64,000 nucleotides of DNA from an uncultured Collinsella sp. (GTDB lineage Bacteria > Actinomycetota > Coriobacteriia > Coriobacteriales > Coriobacteriaceae), in contig CAKULD010000002.1 in NCBI GenBank assembly GCA_934667065.1, forward strand, positions 186,001-250,000, written 5' to 3'. The notes beneath the pieces are model-generated. The model worked only from the letters and a program-made list of their open reading frames with translations. It had not been told where the DNA came from and ran no database searches. A program made the position numbers and the translations under genes. How positions within the stretch are numbered: position 1 is the stretch's first letter; each line of letters starts with the position of its first letter. Positions 10,057 through 17,912 of this stretch are shown here, one piece after another.

Positions 10057-10485
10057 CTAGATTACGTAGTCGTAGCCGTCGTTGGGGGCGACGAGCGCAT
10101 CGAGCGTCACGCCGTCGAGGTAGTCGTTGATGAGCTTATCCAGGTTCTTCCACACATCGAGCGTGGGACACTCATCCGATCGCGAGCAGCCCTTGCAGTC
10201 GCCGTCCAGACAGGCAACCGGAGCCAGGCTGCCCTCGGTCAGGCGCAGGATCTCGCCCACCGTGTATTGCTCAGGCGGGCGCGTGAGCACATAGCCGCCA
10301 CCCTTGCCGCGCATACCCGAGAGCATATTGGCGCGCACGAGCGTCGCCAGAATATTCTCGAGGTACTTCTCCGAAATACCCTGACGCGCCGCAATCTCTT
10401 TGAGCGGAATGCGACCGGCCGCCTGGTGCTCGGCCAGGTCGACCATAACGCGCAGGGCATACCTGCCCTTAGTAGAAACCAACAT
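10057..10485 (-). CDS. Rrf2 family regulator with IscR-like cysteines
   Basis: A 142-residue winged-helix Rrf2 protein starting MLVSTKGRYALRVMVDLAEH. The helix-turn-helix reads IPLKEIAARQGISEKYLENILATL, and the wing MRGKGGGYVLTRPPEQYTVGEIL. The segment CLDGDCKGCSRSDEC carries four Cys spaced like the cluster ligands of IscR, so an Fe-S sensor is plausible. CymR-type cysteine repressors lack these. It is transcribed away from cysK across a 252-bp gap containing an inverted repeat within a promoter, so control of cysK (and perhaps itself) is likely. The ATG at 10485 has AAAGGT upstream; the open frame extends further but without a better start. Confidence 0.88.
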   Translation of the reverse strand: MLVSTKGRYALRVMVDLAEHQAAGRIPLKEIAARQGISEKYLENILATLVRANMLSGMRGKGGGYVLTRPPEQYTVGEILRLTEGSLAPVACLDGDCKGCSRSDECPTLDVWKNLDKLINDYLDGVTLDALVAPNDGYDYVI

Positions 10486-10601
10486 ATATAGTGCTACCTT
10501 TCGGTCATTTGTTCGAAGCAATTCTAGCCGAAAAAATGGTTTTGAAAACTCCCGTTCCAGTCCAGCGGGTTAATCATCTTGCAATAAATATCTTTTTCCT
10601 A

Positions 10602-10630
10602 TTGCATTAGTAGGCTTTAGTGTCTACTAT
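10602..10630 (+). promoter_or_regulatory. cysK promoter with embedded inverted repeat
   Basis: TTGCAT (10602-10607), 17-bp spacer, TACTAT (10625-10630). The spacer is framed by TAGTAG (10608-10613) and CTACTA (10624-10629), a perfect 6-bp inverted repeat overlapping the -10. A repressor bound here would block RNA polymerase; the divergent Rrf2 protein is the obvious candidate. The 5' leader would be about 100 nt. Confidence 0.6.
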
Positions 10631-10737
10631 GCTTTTCAACAGCTAAACGAACAACCTATAAGGTTTATGGGTTTAGCTAATTAGAAACGTCGTCATTCAC
10701 CCGGCAACCAGCAGCTTGAACACTTTGGAGGTTCATC

Positions 10738-11676
10738 ATGAGCAAGGTTTACACGTCCATCGATCAGCTTATCGGCCACACCCCGCTCCTGGAGCTCACC
10801 CACTTTGAGGCCGACGAGGACCTCAAGGCCCGCGTGCTCGTCAAGTTGGAATACTTCAATCCCGCCGGGTCCGTTAAAGACCGCGTCGCCAAGAACATGA
10901 TTGACGAGGCCGAGAAGGCCGGCAAGCTCGTGCGTGGCGGCGACTACACCATCATCGAGCCCACGAGCGGCAACACCGGCGTCGGCATCGCCTCGGTGGC
11001 GGCGGCCCGCGGCTACAAGGTGATCATCACCATGCCCGAGACCATGTCCGTCGAGCGCCGCAAGCTGATGCAGGCATACGGTGCGCAGCTCGTGCTCACC
11101 GACGGCTCCAAAGGCATGAAGGGCGCTATCGCCAAGGCCGAGGAGCTGCAGAAGGAGACTCCCAACAGCATCATCGCCGGCCAGTTTGTGAACCCCGCCA
11201 ACCCCGCCATACACAAGGCCACGACCGGCCCCGAGATCTGGGATGACACTGACGGCAAGGTCGACATCTTCGTCGCCGGCGTTGGCACCGGCGGCACCGT
11301 GACCGGCGTGGGCGAGTTCCTCAAGGAGCAGAACCCCGAGATCCAGGTCGTTGCCGTCGAGCCCGCCACCTCTCCTGTGCTCTCCAAGGGCCAGGCCGGC
11401 CCGCACAAGATCCAGGGTATCGGCGCCGGCTTTGTGCCCGACGTCCTCGACACCCAGGTCTACGACGAGATCATCCCCGTCGAGAACGAGGACGCCTTTG
11501 CCACCGGCCGCGCCGTGGGCAACAAGGAGGGCGTGCTCGTGGGCATTTCGTCCGGTGCCGCCGTGTGGGCCGCGCTGCAGCTGGCCAAGCGTCCCGAGAA
11601 CGAGGGCAAGACCATCGTGGCTCTGCTTGCCGACACCGGCGAGCGCTACCTGTCCACGGCGCTCTTCCAGGACTAG
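10738..11676 (+). CDS. cysK: Cysteine synthase A (O-acetylserine sulfhydrylase)
   Basis: PLP enzyme making cysteine from O-acetylserine and sulfide. The 312-residue protein has the PLP lysine in NPAGSVKDR (about 41-49), the substrate loop EPTSGNTGVGIA (about 77-88) and the phosphate-binding GVGTGGTVTGVG (about 178-189), followed by SSGAAVWAA near the C-terminus. Length is standard for CysK. GGAGG lies 7 bases before the ATG. It is divergent from an Rrf2 regulator and followed by mnmA, which uses cysteine-derived sulfur. Confidence 0.95.
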   Translation: MSKVYTSIDQLIGHTPLLELTHFEADEDLKARVLVKLEYFNPAGSVKDRVAKNMIDEAEKAGKLVRGGDYTIIEPTSGNTGVGIASVAAARGYKVIITMPETMSVERRKLMQAYGAQLVLTDGSKGMKGAIAKAEELQKETPNSIIAGQFVNPANPAIHKATTGPEIWDDTDGKVDIFVAGVGTGGTVTGVGEFLKEQNPEIQVVAVEPATSPVLSKGQAGPHKIQGIGAGFVPDVLDTQVYDEIIPVENEDAFATGRAVGNKEGVLVGISSGAAVWAALQLAKRPENEGKTIVALLADTGERYLSTALFQD

Positions 11677-11691
11677 GGCCTATCGTCCCTA

Positions 11692-11746
11692 GGATGAGCT
11701 CAGGGCACGCCGGTCTCCCCTCTCTTCTGGCAGCCTGAGCCCATCC
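11692..11746. repeat. 13-bp imperfect inverted repeat after cysK
   Basis: GGATGAGCTCAGG (11692-11704) and CCTGAGCCCATCC (11734-11746) pair with one mismatch around a 29-base loop. No T-run follows. It may stabilise the cysK transcript 3' end or be part of a longer mnmA leader. Confidence 0.5.
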
Positions 11747-11776
11747 CAACAGGGTGTCCCACAGGACGCCCGAACT

Positions 11777-11829
11777 TGCTACAATGTCTGCGGCGCGGAA
11801 CCAGCCTCCCGCGCCGCTTTTCTTTTTTG
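11777..11829 (+). promoter_or_regulatory. Extended -10 followed by GC-rich hairpin and T-run before mnmA
   Basis: TGCTACAAT (11777-11785) is an extended -10 motif. GCGGCGCGG (11790-11798) pairs perfectly with CCGCGCCGC (11809-11817), followed by TTTTCTTTTTT. As a terminator it would end the cysK transcript; yet the -10 places a start site at the hairpin's first bases, so an mnmA transcript would begin with it. Which reading holds cannot be settled from sequence. Confidence 0.6.
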
Positions 11830-11857
11830 GCCACATGCCACCAAGGAGAACCTCCCC

Positions 11858-12958
11858 ATGCACAACAAGCGCGTGCTCGTCGCCATGAGCGGCGGCGTCG
11901 ATTCCAGCGTGACCGCGTACCTGCTCAAAAGCCAGGGCTACGAATGCGTTGGCGCCACCATGCGCCTCACCTGCCCCGTGCCCGACCCCGCCACGGGCAT
12001 GAGCAAAGTCGACCGCGACATCGCCGACGCGAAGGCAGTTTCCGAGCGCATCGGGATCCCCCATCACGTGCTCGACCTGCAGCAGACGTTCGACCGCAGC
12101 GTTATCGAGCGCTTTGTGACCGCGTACCAGGAGGGACTGACGCCTAATCCGTGCATTATCTGCAACCGCCACATTAAGTTTGGCGCGCTGCTCGATGCGG
12201 CGCTGGACATGAACTGCGCCTACATCGCAACGGGACACTACGCCAAAACAAGCCAGGCGGCAGACGGCACCTGGCGACTGCATCGCGGTGAGGACCCCAA
12301 GAAGGACCAGAGCTACTTTTTGTATTCGCTCACGCAGGAGCGCCTGGCGCACACGATCTTTCCGCTGGCGGGCTTGGACAAAGAGCGCGACGTGCGCCGC
12401 ATTGCCGCCGAACAGGGCTTTACCAATGCCAAGAAGGCCGAAAGCGAGGATATCTGCTTTATCCCAGACGGCGACTATGCGGGCTATATCGAGCGCCGCT
12501 GCGGACATCCCGCTGCACCGGGCGACATCGTGTGGCGCGACGGCAGCGTAGTCGGGCGCCATAACGGCGCGCTGCGCTACACCATCGGCCAGCGCAAGGG
12601 CCTGGGTGTTGCCATGGCGCATCCCGTGTATGTGACGGGTGTCGACGCCGCCAACAACACCGTGTATCTGGGCGAGGCCGAGGATCTGACGGCCGCGGCG
12701 CTCACGGCCAATGATTGGATCTGGAGCGCGCCGGCCGCACGCATGGAGGCGGAGCTCGACGCCGGCGGCATTCGCGTGGGAGCCAAGTACCGCTACCGCC
12801 AGAAAGACCAGGCGGCACTGCTCACGCGTGGCGCCGATGGGCAGATGCTGTTGACCTTCGACGACCCGCAGCGCGCTATCGCTCCCGGCCAGGCCGTCGT
12901 AGTCTACCGCGGCGACATCGTCCTCGGCGGCGGCACCGTTACGGCGGCTATCAAATAG
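11858..12958 (+). CDS. mnmA: tRNA 2-thiouridylase MnmA
   Basis: Adds sulfur at C2 of the wobble uridine 34 in Lys, Glu and Gln tRNAs. The 366-residue protein shows the PP-loop MSGGVDSSVTAYLL (10-23), the first catalytic Cys in NPCIICNRHIKFG (about 104-116) and the second in SEDICFIPDGDY (about 200-211). GTPNPC-type context and length match the family. GGAG lies 9 bases before the ATG. It follows cysK; the IscS-type sulfur donor is not in this window. Confidence 0.95.
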   Translation: MHNKRVLVAMSGGVDSSVTAYLLKSQGYECVGATMRLTCPVPDPATGMSKVDRDIADAKAVSERIGIPHHVLDLQQTFDRSVIERFVTAYQEGLTPNPCIICNRHIKFGALLDAALDMNCAYIATGHYAKTSQAADGTWRLHRGEDPKKDQSYFLYSLTQERLAHTIFPLAGLDKERDVRRIAAEQGFTNAKKAESEDICFIPDGDYAGYIERRCGHPAAPGDIVWRDGSVVGRHNGALRYTIGQRKGLGVAMAHPVYVTGVDAANNTVYLGEAEDLTAAALTANDWIWSAPAARMEAELDAGGIRVGAKYRYRQKDQAALLTRGADGQMLLTFDDPQRAIAPGQAVVVYRGDIVLGGGTVTAAIK

Positions 12959-12972
12959 CCGGAACCCCCGAT

Positions 12973-13041
12973 AAGTTGCGGTGAAATAGGGACTGTTCAA
13001 GCGTTTAAATCCGCTAAACAGTCCCTATTTCACCGCAACTT
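12973..13041. repeat. AGTTGCGGTGAAATA palindromic repeat, copy 2
   Basis: Perfect 25-bp arms at 12973-12997 and 13017-13041 (AAGTTGCGGTGAAATAGGGA start). The 19-bp centre CAAGCGTTTAAATCCGCTA is close to the reverse complement of the centre of copy 3 at 14499. Copies 2 and 3 therefore flank the HTH-HipA-like gene in opposite orientation. Confidence 0.92.
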
Positions 13042-13042
13042 T

Positions 13043-13095
13043 GTTAAGTATTATGTTCTCGTTAAATGCTAAACTTAACGATATAAATACTTAAC
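13043..13095. promoter_or_regulatory. Nested inverted repeats upstream of the HTH-HipA-like gene
   Basis: Outer arms GTTAAGTATT (13043-13052) and AATACTTAAC (13086-13095) and inner arms CGTTAA (13060-13065) and TTAACG (13075-13080) share nearly the same centre (13069-13070). The whole segment is AT-rich and holds -10-like TAAACT and TATAAA strings. It ends 10 bases before the start codon, with the ribosome site GAGG overlapping its edge. It looks like an autoregulatory operator for the encoded N-terminal HTH. Confidence 0.7.
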
Positions 13096-13105
13096 GAGGT
13101 GATGC

Positions 13106-14485
13106 ATGTTTATGGCAGATGCTAACTACATATCCATGGGCGATGCCGCACGCTTGCTGGGTATCACGAAAGCTCGCATTTCACAGCTGTCCGCAGCAGG
13201 AACGCTTACGTGCGGCATCATCGGCGGGCGGAAGATGGTCGAATACAGTTCCGCAATTGGCTATCAAAAAGTTCGCAGGCGCGGTCGCCGTCCCGCAGCC
13301 GATGTTGGACGCAAATTTACGTTGATGTCGGCCGAGTACGAGGTCGCTCGCATCTCGTTTGATTCGACACGCGAGTTCTCCCTTGAAATCGCAGAGGTAC
13401 TCGACACGCAAAGAATGCCCTTCGGCACATGCTCAAGCTCCTCTCCGACGATAAACAAACGAGCGCTCAACACGTGGTGGAGCCATCGGTCGGTTCCCGA
13501 TGTCCGTCCCGGGCTTACTGCCCGCTATCACGACCTGGGAATTGTCAACGGCATCGAAGCACCGGTTCGGAGCCTGGGTCTCTCTCTTTCGGATTGCTAT
13601 TGGCTGCGGCCTGCCGATTGTGACGAACTCAATTGGCAAGACCTCAATTACTTTGAAAACAACTTTGAGCGGTCGGCGCCCGAGGAGCGCTCGGACTGGC
13701 TGGAGGGTATAGGCCTTAAAAATCCCGATAACACGTCCGAGGGCGAGCTCCCTAAATCTTGGATAATCCGCAACGGCATTCGAGTCTTGGCAAAAGGATG
13801 CGGCGTGGATGACCAGCGCCCGTTTAACGAAGCAGTCGCGACGGCCCTCCATCGCCGTCTTTTATCTGAAGGAGAATTTGTTTCTTACACGGTTGAGCGC
13901 ATGTTCGATGGCCCCGTGTGTCTGTGCGACGATTTTCTAAATGGACGCGAAGAATACGTGCCAGCCGTGTATATCAAGGACGCGCTCGGCAGCCAACGTG
14001 GAAGTTCCACATACGACCGCTATTGTCGATTCCTCGCTCGACACGGGGCGGACGAATCCGCTGTGAGAAAATCCATGTCGCAGATGATCGTCTGCGACGC
14101 CATATTGGCCAACAGCGACCGCCATTGGCGAAACTTTGGCATCATCCGCAATGTTGACACGTTGGAGGTAAAGCCCGCGCCACTGTTTGATAGCGGCAAT
14201 TGCCTGTGGTACAACGTGCCAATCGCCACGATCGCGGCCGGGGAGTTCGGATTTGCCGCCAAGCCGTTTGGTCCGGATCCCGCCGCCCAACTGGCGCTTG
14301 CGGACTCGCTCGATTGGTTTAACGCATCGCGACTCGACGGATTCGTTGATGAAGCAATCGAAATTCTGTCGCAAAGCGCATGGGCAACGGCAGAGGACCG
14401 TCTCGAAGCCATCCGTCGCGGTCTAGAGCGCCGCATGATTGAGGTGAGCGCCGCCGTCGAAGTACTTCAACACGTGCGGCGTTAA
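13106..14485 (+). CDS. HTH-HipA-like kinase fusion protein
   Basis: A 459-residue protein. Residues 8-50 (YISMGDAARLLGITKARISQL, then GGRKMVEY) are a MerR/excisionase-like helix-turn-helix; an Arg-rich linker RRRGRRP follows. The remainder resembles HipA-like kinases: SLGLSLSDCYWLRP (156-169), a nucleotide-binding region AKGCGVDDQRPFNEA (229-243), catalytic-loop-like NSDRHWRNFG (336-345, Asp338) and metal-binding FDSGN (361-365). HipA toxins normally pair with a separate HipB repressor; here the DNA-binding part is on the same chain and no hipB lies nearby. Substrate unknown. GAGG lies 9 bases before the ATG. Isolated between two opposed palindromic repeats. Confidence 0.75.
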   Translation: MFMADANYISMGDAARLLGITKARISQLSAAGTLTCGIIGGRKMVEYSSAIGYQKVRRRGRRPAADVGRKFTLMSAEYEVARISFDSTREFSLEIAEVLDTQRMPFGTCSSSSPTINKRALNTWWSHRSVPDVRPGLTARYHDLGIVNGIEAPVRSLGLSLSDCYWLRPADCDELNWQDLNYFENNFERSAPEERSDWLEGIGLKNPDNTSEGELPKSWIIRNGIRVLAKGCGVDDQRPFNEAVATALHRRLLSEGEFVSYTVERMFDGPVCLCDDFLNGREEYVPAVYIKDALGSQRGSSTYDRYCRFLARHGADESAVRKSMSQMIVCDAILANSDRHWRNFGIIRNVDTLEVKPAPLFDSGNCLWYNVPIATIAAGEFGFAAKPFGPDPAAQLALADSLDWFNASRLDGFVDEAIEILSQSAWATAEDRLEAIRRGLERRMIEVSAAVEVLQHVRR

Positions 14486-14498
14486 CCCCTCCCCTCTT

Positions 14499-14567
14499 AA
14501 GTTGCGGTGAAATAGGGACTGTTTAGCGATTTAAAACGCTTAAACAGTCCCTATTTCACCGCAACTT
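14499..14567. repeat. AGTTGCGGTGAAATA palindromic repeat, copy 3
   Basis: Perfect 27-bp arms at 14499-14525 and 14541-14567. The 15-bp centre plus flanks (TAGCGATTTAAAACGCTTA) mirrors the reverse complement of copy 2. Lies between the convergent HTH-HipA-like and M42 peptidase genes. Confidence 0.92.
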
Positions 14568-14575
14568 TTAGAGGA

Positions 14576-14609
14576 CGCCCCGGCTGGCATTGCTGTGGCA
14601 GCCGGGGCG
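14576..14609 (-). terminator. GC-rich hairpin downstream of the M42 peptidase gene
   Basis: CGCCCCGGCTG (14576-14586) pairs perfectly with CAGCCGGGGCG (14599-14609), loop 12. No T-run follows on the minus strand, so termination efficiency is uncertain. Confidence 0.5.
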
Positions 14610-14672
14610 ACGGGTTCGATTGCGCTGTCAGTACGTTTGGCACTGTCAGCGCACTTGGCGTTGCCGCCGCGC

Positions 14673-15695
14673 TTAGCGCTGGACGTAGGCGCGGACGAGT
14701 TCGAAGGTATTGCGCACGCCGTCGATGTGGCTGCGCTCGTAGTTGTGGCTTGCGTACACACCGGGGCCGATCAGGCCATGGCGAATGTCATAGCCGGCCG
14801 AAAGCGTGGCCTCGACGTCGGAGCCATAATGCGGGTACACATCGATGGCGTAGTCGAGCTCCAGCTCGCGCGCAATGTTGGACAGCGTCGTCACCAGGTC
14901 GTAGTTGTACGGACCGCCCGAATCCTTGGCACAGATCGAAACCATGCGCTCGGTGCAGCCCAGGTCGTCACCCACGCAGCCCATGTCCACGCTGATCATC
15001 TCGCGCGTGTCGGCCGGCACAAAAGCACCGCCGTGGCCAACCTCCTCGTACACCGTAAAGAGCAGCGACACCTTACGCGAAAGCGTTACCTCGCCGGCGG
15101 CAACGGCGCGCGCCAGGCCCAGCAAAATCGCCGCGGACAGCTTGTCATCCAAGAAGCGGCTCTTAATGTAGCCGCTCTTCGTCACCGTGGTACGCGGATC
15201 CATCGCGATGATGTCACCAGTCTGAATGCCCAGCTCAAGCACGTCATCCTTGCTGTCGACGTTCTCGTCGAGCAGGATCTCCATGTTCTTCTCGATGGTC
15301 TTGACCGGCTCGTCGGCCACGTGTGCCGAGGGCTCGGTGTTGAGGACCACGCCCGTGTAGACCTTACCATCGCGCGTGTAGACCATGCAGTTCTCGCCGT
15401 CTGCCGTAGACCACTGATGTCCACCAAGGGTCGTGGGACGCAGACGACCGTTGTCCTTAATGGAGCGAACCATCGCGCCCAGGGTATCGACATGGCTTGC
15501 AAGCACCAGCGGCTCACCCTCGCCACCAAGTTCCACCAGAACATTGCCCTTGTTGGAACGCTCGGGCCCAAAGCCCATCTCACGCAGCGTTTCCATCAGA
15601 TAATCGGTCGCCGCACGGGTATAGCCCGTAGGCGAAGCAATAGAAGTCAACGCCTTGAGCTGCTCGGTTATATAATCTAGTTCAGGATTCACCAT
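14673..15695 (-). CDS. M42 family metallo-aminopeptidase
   Basis: Cytosolic dinuclear-metal aminopeptidase of the M42 (glutamyl aminopeptidase/PepA-like) family, about 340 residues. Metal and catalytic motifs appear in order: ASHVDTLGA, RFLDDKLSAAIL, YEEVGHGGA (catalytic Glu pair), SVDMG, and ASHNYERSH near the C-terminus. Start chosen at ATG 15695 (MVNPELDYITEQL); GGAG ends only two bases before it, so the GTG one codon later is also possible, and the frame stays open upstream. Monocistronic by layout, divergent from the two-component regulator gene. Confidence 0.9.
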   Translation of the reverse strand: MVNPELDYITEQLKALTSIASPTGYTRAATDYLMETLREMGFGPERSNKGNVLVELGGEGEPLVLASHVDTLGAMVRSIKDNGRLRPTTLGGHQWSTADGENCMVYTRDGKVYTGVVLNTEPSAHVADEPVKTIEKNMEILLDENVDSKDDVLELGIQTGDIIAMDPRTTVTKSGYIKSRFLDDKLSAAILLGLARAVAAGEVTLSRKVSLLFTVYEEVGHGGAFVPADTREMISVDMGCVGDDLGCTERMVSICAKDSGGPYNYDLVTTLSNIARELELDYAIDVYPHYGSDVEATLSAGYDIRHGLIGPGVYASHNYERSHIDGVRNTFELVRAYVQR

Positions 15696-15807
15696 CGCTC
15701 CTATCGGTCGATGCGCCAAAACGCGGTATAGTCATTCGCGAACTCGATGCGGCAGACGCCCATCACAGCGCGCCGCCCCAGTATAACCATCAATCGTGGA
15801 GGAATCG

Positions 15808-16527
15808 ATGCGCGTCGCCATCATAGAAGACGATACCCAGCAAGCAGAGACCACCGCAGCCTTCCTCTCCCGCTTTTCCTCAGAACGCGAGCGCCCAATC
15901 TCGTACACCATCTTCACCACGGGGGATGACGCCATCAAGGCGTACAAGCCTGTATGGGATCTAATATTGCTCGACATCGAGATGCCGGGCACCAACGGAA
16001 TGGATGTCGCCCGTGCCATCCGCGCCAACGACCAGAAAGTCGAAATCGTCTTTATAACCCAGCTTGCCGGCTTTGCAATCGAAGGCTACGAGGTCCGGGC
16101 ATTTGACTACATCCTAAAACCCGTAGCGTATGCACCGTTCGCCCTTAAGCTCGATCGCGTCTGCCAGGCAATCGACTGGCACCGCGATGCCCAGATAACC
16201 GTGACCAACCAAACGGGATCGCACCGCATCGCCTGTTCGGACGCGCTCTACATCGCAAGCGAGGATCATCGCCTCACATTTCACCTGGCCTGCGGCACCT
16301 CGCTCTCGACAACCACCACGACGCTTGCCGCCGTTCAAGATGAGCTGGCCCCGCAGGGGTTTGCCCGTTGCCACAAAAAGTATCTGGTTAATCTTCGCTA
16401 TGTCGGTGGATACCAAAAAGACGCCATCACCCTGTCTCGCCCTGGAGCAGAATCAGTCAGCTTGCCTCTCAGCCGATCGTTTCGTTCGGATTTTTTAAAA
16501 GCGCTCCTGACCCGCTGGGAGGGCTAA
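15808..16527 (+). CDS. LytTR-type response regulator
   Basis: A 239-residue response regulator. The receiver domain has the acidic pocket IIEDD (5-9), phospho-acceptor Asp56 in LLDIEMPG and conserved Lys in DYILKP. A LytTR DNA-binding domain (about 130-239) shows EDHRLTFHLACG, FARCHKKYLVNLRYV and SLPLSRSF. GGAGG precedes the ATG at 15808. The kinase gene starts 3 bases after the stop. LytTR/GHKL pairs typically control surface, bacteriocin or competence genes; the adjacent convergent pilus operon is the likely target. Confidence 0.92.
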   Translation: MRVAIIEDDTQQAETTAAFLSRFSSERERPISYTIFTTGDDAIKAYKPVWDLILLDIEMPGTNGMDVARAIRANDQKVEIVFITQLAGFAIEGYEVRAFDYILKPVAYAPFALKLDRVCQAIDWHRDAQITVTNQTGSHRIACSDALYIASEDHRLTFHLACGTSLSTTTTTLAAVQDELAPQGFARCHKKYLVNLRYVGGYQKDAITLSRPGAESVSLPLSRSFRSDFLKALLTRWEG

Positions 16528-16530
16528 GGC

Positions 16531-17883
16531 ATGCCTGCATTTTTGGGACATATCGTCGAGCTCGGAACGATGCAATGCTGCCTCATCGCAACCTTGGGGC
16601 TCATGGGGCCGCTCGAGCGGAGAGAGCGCTTTGGCGTGCGTCTCGCCCTATCGCTTGGAATGCTCTTGCTGTTGACGTCCCCCATCTATGCGTATCAGGC
16701 GGCAACTCTCGCGCGGCTCATTAGCCATCCCATGGCTTCCGAGGCGCTACAGTGCGCTCTGCTCGCATTGGCGTCGATAATGCATCTTGCGCTTTTTATC
16801 GTCTCGCTTGCGGGGCTGTACCTAGCCTGCTTTAACGTCAAGCTCGGGCAGGCGCTGTATTGCTCCACCATCGCATATCTTACGCAAGACGTCGCCTATA
16901 CGCTTTTTACCCTGCTTATGCCTTGGGCCTCGCATCGTGGAACACGCCCGCTCCAACCCCAGACACTGCCGGTGGAGCTCGGAATCTTGGCACTCACCAT
17001 ACTTGTCTTTAGACCCATCGCTCGCAAGCTCTTTGTCGGCGGCGGGCGCAAGCCCGAGGGCCCTTTATCCCTAGCACTCATGATGGCCACCCTCGGTATC
17101 AGCAAAGCCCTGGGCACCATCATGTCCATCAGCTACTCCGCCCACGCAGCGGGCCTGTTTCGCATTTCCGTCCTCTACGACCTCTTATTGAGCGCAAGCG
17201 TCACGGGAGCGCAAATGCTGATCTTCTCAACAGCCGCCATGCAGCGTCGCCTTGCGACCGAACGCGCTGTTGCCGCCAGCCAGCGTCGGCAGTTTGAGAA
17301 CCTTATCGATGCGACCGACACCATCAAGCGCAAAAGCCATGACCTCAAACTGTTAATTTCCGCGCTCGAGGTTGCTGGAGACAGCGCGTCCCGCTCTAAA
17401 GCCCTATCGAGCGTCAAGCTGGCGATCGCAACCCTCGATATGGCACAAAACACCGGTTGCGCCGAACTCGATGCGGTGCTCAACCGAGCGTGGGGGCAAT
17501 GCGAAGCGAAGCAAATTGCCTGGACTAGCATGGCCGAGGGAGCCGCCGTTGCGCATATCGACCCGTTCGACTTGTTTGTGCTGGTTGGAAACGCCCTGGA
17601 TAACGCAATCGAGGCCGTCGAGCATATCGACGACCCCGATCGGCGCTTTATATCGTTTTCGCTTAAAGCAAGCGGCTCACTGGCGTTTATGGAGATCGAC
17701 AACTATACGGACAGCAGTCCTGTATTTATAAACGGACTGCCCCAAACGACAAAGCCGCAACGCGATAGCCACGGCTACGGCGTATCCAACATGGCCGAAG
17801 TCGTCGCTCGCTACGATGGCGCTATGGAATGCTCGGAGCACGACGGTGTCTATACGCTCAGAATCATGCTGCCCATTCCGTAG
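16531..17883 (+). CDS. GHKL sensor histidine kinase (AgrC-like)
   Basis: A 450-residue membrane kinase partnering the LytTR regulator. Residues 1-235 hold about six membrane helices and no large extracellular domain. The DHp segment FENLIDATDTIKRKSHDLK carries the likely phospho-acceptor His270. The GHKL ATPase has an N box NALDNAIEA (353-361) and G box HGYGVSN (414-420). This architecture fits peptide- or hydrophobic-signal sensors; no precursor peptide gene is apparent next to it. It ends 30 bases from the convergent sortase gene. Confidence 0.9.
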   Translation: MPAFLGHIVELGTMQCCLIATLGLMGPLERRERFGVRLALSLGMLLLLTSPIYAYQAATLARLISHPMASEALQCALLALASIMHLALFIVSLAGLYLACFNVKLGQALYCSTIAYLTQDVAYTLFTLLMPWASHRGTRPLQPQTLPVELGILALTILVFRPIARKLFVGGGRKPEGPLSLALMMATLGISKALGTIMSISYSAHAAGLFRISVLYDLLLSASVTGAQMLIFSTAAMQRRLATERAVAASQRRQFENLIDATDTIKRKSHDLKLLISALEVAGDSASRSKALSSVKLAIATLDMAQNTGCAELDAVLNRAWGQCEAKQIAWTSMAEGAAVAHIDPFDLFVLVGNALDNAIEAVEHIDDPDRRFISFSLKASGSLAFMEIDNYTDSSPVFINGLPQTTKPQRDSHGYGVSNMAEVVARYDGAMECSEHDGVYTLRIMLPIP

Positions 17884-17912
17884 CAACAGCCAGCGGAACG
17901 GGCGCCGACTTG

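Noticed and set aside
12973..14567. Classical IS or transposon
   Set aside because: Terminal repeats exist but no transposase or target-site duplication is visible; kept only as a possible non-autonomous cassette.
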